Shown in pieces: positions 62,449-64,000 of a stretch of 64,000 nucleotides of DNA. The stretch is taken from assembly GCA_947493705.1 (NCBI GenBank), contig CANLSH010000016.1, positions 20,401-84,400 of the forward strand. Direction: 5' to 3'. The notes below the pieces were generated by a model. That model was not told the DNA's origin and made no database searches. It was given only the letters and a program-made list of their open reading frames with translations. A program made the position numbers and the translations under genes. Each line of letters begins with the position of its first letter. Position 1 is the first letter of the stretch. The DNA comes from an uncultured Arachnia sp. (GTDB taxonomy: Bacteria > Actinomycetota > Actinomycetes > Propionibacteriales > Propionibacteriaceae).

Positions 62449-63076
62449 GGAGATGGTATTTGGCATAACGTCAGAGGCGTAAATCGTTGTCAGGCAGTGT
62501 GGTGTGTCAAGCTTCTATGTAAATTGTTTCCTTCGGATTCGCGCCAGCCCGTAACGGGTGGATAGCGATACCTATGGCAGTCCGAGGCCTCAAGCTTCGA
62601 GTGACATTGGAATGTCGCTGCAGGCTCTCACTTGAGGGTCCGGCAGGCGGTGCGTGGCCGCTGTCCGTCGACTCGGATCGGAGCGTCGGCATGTCAGGTG
62701 TTTGACGGTGTGTTGGGCCGTTTCCATAAACACCCAACACTTGGTGGGCATCCAGCAGGGTTGCCTCTTTATTGGATGTATAACATCTGATTATCGATGG
62801 AATCCGATGTAGCTGCTCCAGTTCGACACGAGACTGGGGAGGCGGCATCGCGCGAAGTAGCGCCGCTGTTGATCGCAGCGTGACGATTCTGGGGTACACC
62901 CTTGGAGGCAAACCTGGGCAACAATGCCGAACCACCCTAGGGACGTTCCTTTGAGGTCTAGACCCGCTGGAGAATTCTGGAGCTGAGTGCACTGGCGCGT
63001 GACGGTCAGCGGTGCCCTGCACCGTGCGTCCGAACGCGGTTAATCGAACTGTCCGAAAAACACCTTGGCTACGTGT
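62449..63076. other. Intergenic region with one hairpin
   Basis: About 630 bases with no gene that I can support. GTGTTGGG (62710-62717) and CCCAACAC (62733-62740) form an 8-bp stem with a 15-base loop about 260 bases after the operon; it could be a terminator or an operator. A long minus-strand frame here is rich in Arg/Pro and looks non-coding. Confidence 0.45.
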
Positions 63077-63118
63077 GTCCCAGTGTGGGACGGTAGGGCG
63101 TGTCCCACACTGGGACAC
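63077..63118. promoter_or_regulatory. Two palindromic operators upstream of the HTH gene
   Basis: GTCCCAGTGTGGGAC (63077-63091) and GTGTCCCACACTGGGACAC (63100-63118) share the core GTCCCA-NNN-TGGGAC. Their centres are 25 bases apart, and the second ends 20 bases before the HTH gene. They are very likely binding sites for a dimeric regulator, perhaps the downstream protein. Confidence 0.75.
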
Positions 63119-63138
63119 CCAAGAGAGGGGCGCCCACG

Positions 63139-63882
63139 ATGGGAACTTTCCAGACCACAGCTCAGGCGTTTCAAGCGGCGCGAACTCGTGCGAGCGTCGC
63201 TGAGCATTTTGTGGCCAGCTTGCTGCATACCGCCATCTATGACGCCCGTGAGGCCGGCATGTCACTGCGAGAAACGGCAGCGGCGCTACGCATCCCCAAA
63301 AGCAACGTGTCACGCCATTGGCGTGAAGGGCACCACTGCACCATCCCCGACCCCGCTTGGGGCAATGCGGAGGAGTACCTGGCCGCGCAACGAGCGATAT
63401 GGCAACACGCACCGGAGCAGATCGAAGACCGTGTGCCCTACGAATGGACGGATCAGGCTGACGGTAGCCGCAGCATGCGGCACCTGCCTATCGGCAGAGC
63501 TCGCACAGGTCACATCCCTTGGCCCACGTCGCAGCTGGTGAAAGTGCGCCCAGTCGTCGAACGTGCACAACGGCTACCGGATGCTCTTCGCAGCGACATC
63601 AACGATGCACTCCTCAAAGTCGCAAAGCTCTCCAACGCAGACGAGGATGCACCCGACGTCCGAGACGCACTCACCGAGCTGTACTTTGACCTCCTGCGTT
63701 TGACAGCCAGCAGCCGCCCGTACCCGGTGGCTGTCTGGCAGCAGGTGTCTGCACTCCCCGCCGAGTATTTGGACGCCGCTACGGGACTCGGATACGCAAC
63801 CACCGCCCCAGACTCCTCCACCAACACCCTCCTCGAAGAGCTGCGCGACCTCGCAACCCGAGTCCGCGGACTGCGATGGTGA
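63139..63882 (+). CDS. HTH-domain protein of unknown family
   Basis: A 247-residue protein. Residues 40-70 (SLRETAAALRIPKSNVSRHW in the middle) form a helix-turn-helix like that of small DNA-binding regulators. The rest is helical, without catalytic motifs. ATG 63139 follows a GAGGGG box. Palindromic operators directly upstream suggest self-regulation. It could belong to a neighbouring mobile element, since tandem repeats follow within 70 bases. Confidence 0.65.
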   Translation: MGTFQTTAQAFQAARTRASVAEHFVASLLHTAIYDAREAGMSLRETAAALRIPKSNVSRHWREGHHCTIPDPAWGNAEEYLAAQRAIWQHAPEQIEDRVPYEWTDQADGSRSMRHLPIGRARTGHIPWPTSQLVKVRPVVERAQRLPDALRSDINDALLKVAKLSNADEDAPDVRDALTELYFDLLRLTASSRPYPVAVWQQVSALPAEYLDAATGLGYATTAPDSSTNTLLEELRDLATRVRGLRW

Positions 63883-63951
63883 CGCCGCAAATACGACCGT
63901 TTTTGAGACGGCCACAACACGCCTGAGTATTCGAAGGTGTGAAGGCCACCT

Positions 63952-63995
63952 GGTATTGCCGTCGGGAGCCAGGGGTATTGCCGTCGGGTGCCGGG
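63952..63995. repeat. 22-bp tandem repeats at the window edge
   Basis: Two adjacent 22-bp units starting GGTATTGCCGTCGGG (63952-63973 and 63974-63995) differ at two positions; a third may begin at 63996 and run out of the window. They could be iterons, transposase-binding sites at the end of an IS, or a satellite. Confidence 0.65.
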
Positions 63996-64000
63996 GGTGA

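Noticed and set aside
62507..63412. Long minus-strand open frame (301 codons)
   Set aside because: Arg/Pro/Cys-rich sequence without family similarity; it overlaps the operators and the HTH gene, which has a ribosome site and sensible composition.
1..64000. tRNA, rRNA or known riboswitch genes
   Set aside because: I looked for cloverleaf ends, rRNA-like blocks and conserved leader motifs in the gaps and saw none that I could support; a covariance-model search was not possible.

Overview
The window is high-GC DNA with short intergenic gaps, many GTG starts, actinobacterial Shine-Dalgarno sites and gene families typical of Actinomycetota (a 13E12/DUF222-type HNH protein end, MetPS-type transporter, PPDK with its regulator, heliorhodopsin). 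I read it as a chromosomal segment of an actinobacterium; the genus cannot be settled from the sequence alone.

Region 1 (1-10.3 kb): a remnant of an HNH protein, a drug-efflux MFS transporter divergent from a Cys-type sulfatase, the sbcD-sbcC recombination nuclease pair, a vapBC toxin-antitoxin pair, a trypsin-fold serine peptidase and an SDR oxidoreductase. Region 2 (10.4-15.7 kb): a three-gene minus-strand operon with two distantly related large proteins of unknown family and a cytoplasm-type protein that joins an M15-like metallopeptidase site to a lysozyme-like domain. Region 3 (16-31 kb): PPDK regulator and PPDK, a PepSY lipoprotein with a quinone oxidoreductase, a pentapeptide-repeat protein, a two-subunit NSS amino-acid importer behind an array of ACCANTGGT palindromes, acetyl-CoA synthetase, YaaA, a polysaccharide deacetylase lipoprotein, a GntR regulator and a heliorhodopsin.

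Region 4 (29.8-37.2 kb) is a carbamoyl-transfer catabolic locus: carbamate kinase on one strand and, divergently, ankyrin protein, DUF2877, FdrA, DUF1116 and an NCS2 permease, all around one TGGTATACCA operator. The enzymes would take up a ureide or purine-like compound, make carbamoyl phosphate and use it for ATP. Region 5 (37.4-52.3 kb) is rich in ion-homeostasis genes: MarR-WrbA, two closely similar Kef-type antiporters, two CNNM/CorC-type proteins, a complete mrpABCDEFG operon, then a PadR regulator and a frameshifted DUF2812 partner.

Region 6 (52.7-64 kb) is mobile and accessory. A Tn3-family element with 38-bp terminal inverted repeats has a frameshifted transposase and lies between two truncated host genes; an rve-type transposase follows. 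Next comes a visibly AT-richer five-gene operon (58068-62448): a 70-residue Cys-containing precursor peptide, an E1-like zinc protein, a SagB-type dehydrogenase, a YcaO cyclodehydratase ending in PxPxP, and a fused ABC exporter. This is a compact azole-forming RiPP (TOMM) cluster and the most interesting system here. An HTH protein with palindromic operators and a 22-bp tandem repeat close the window.
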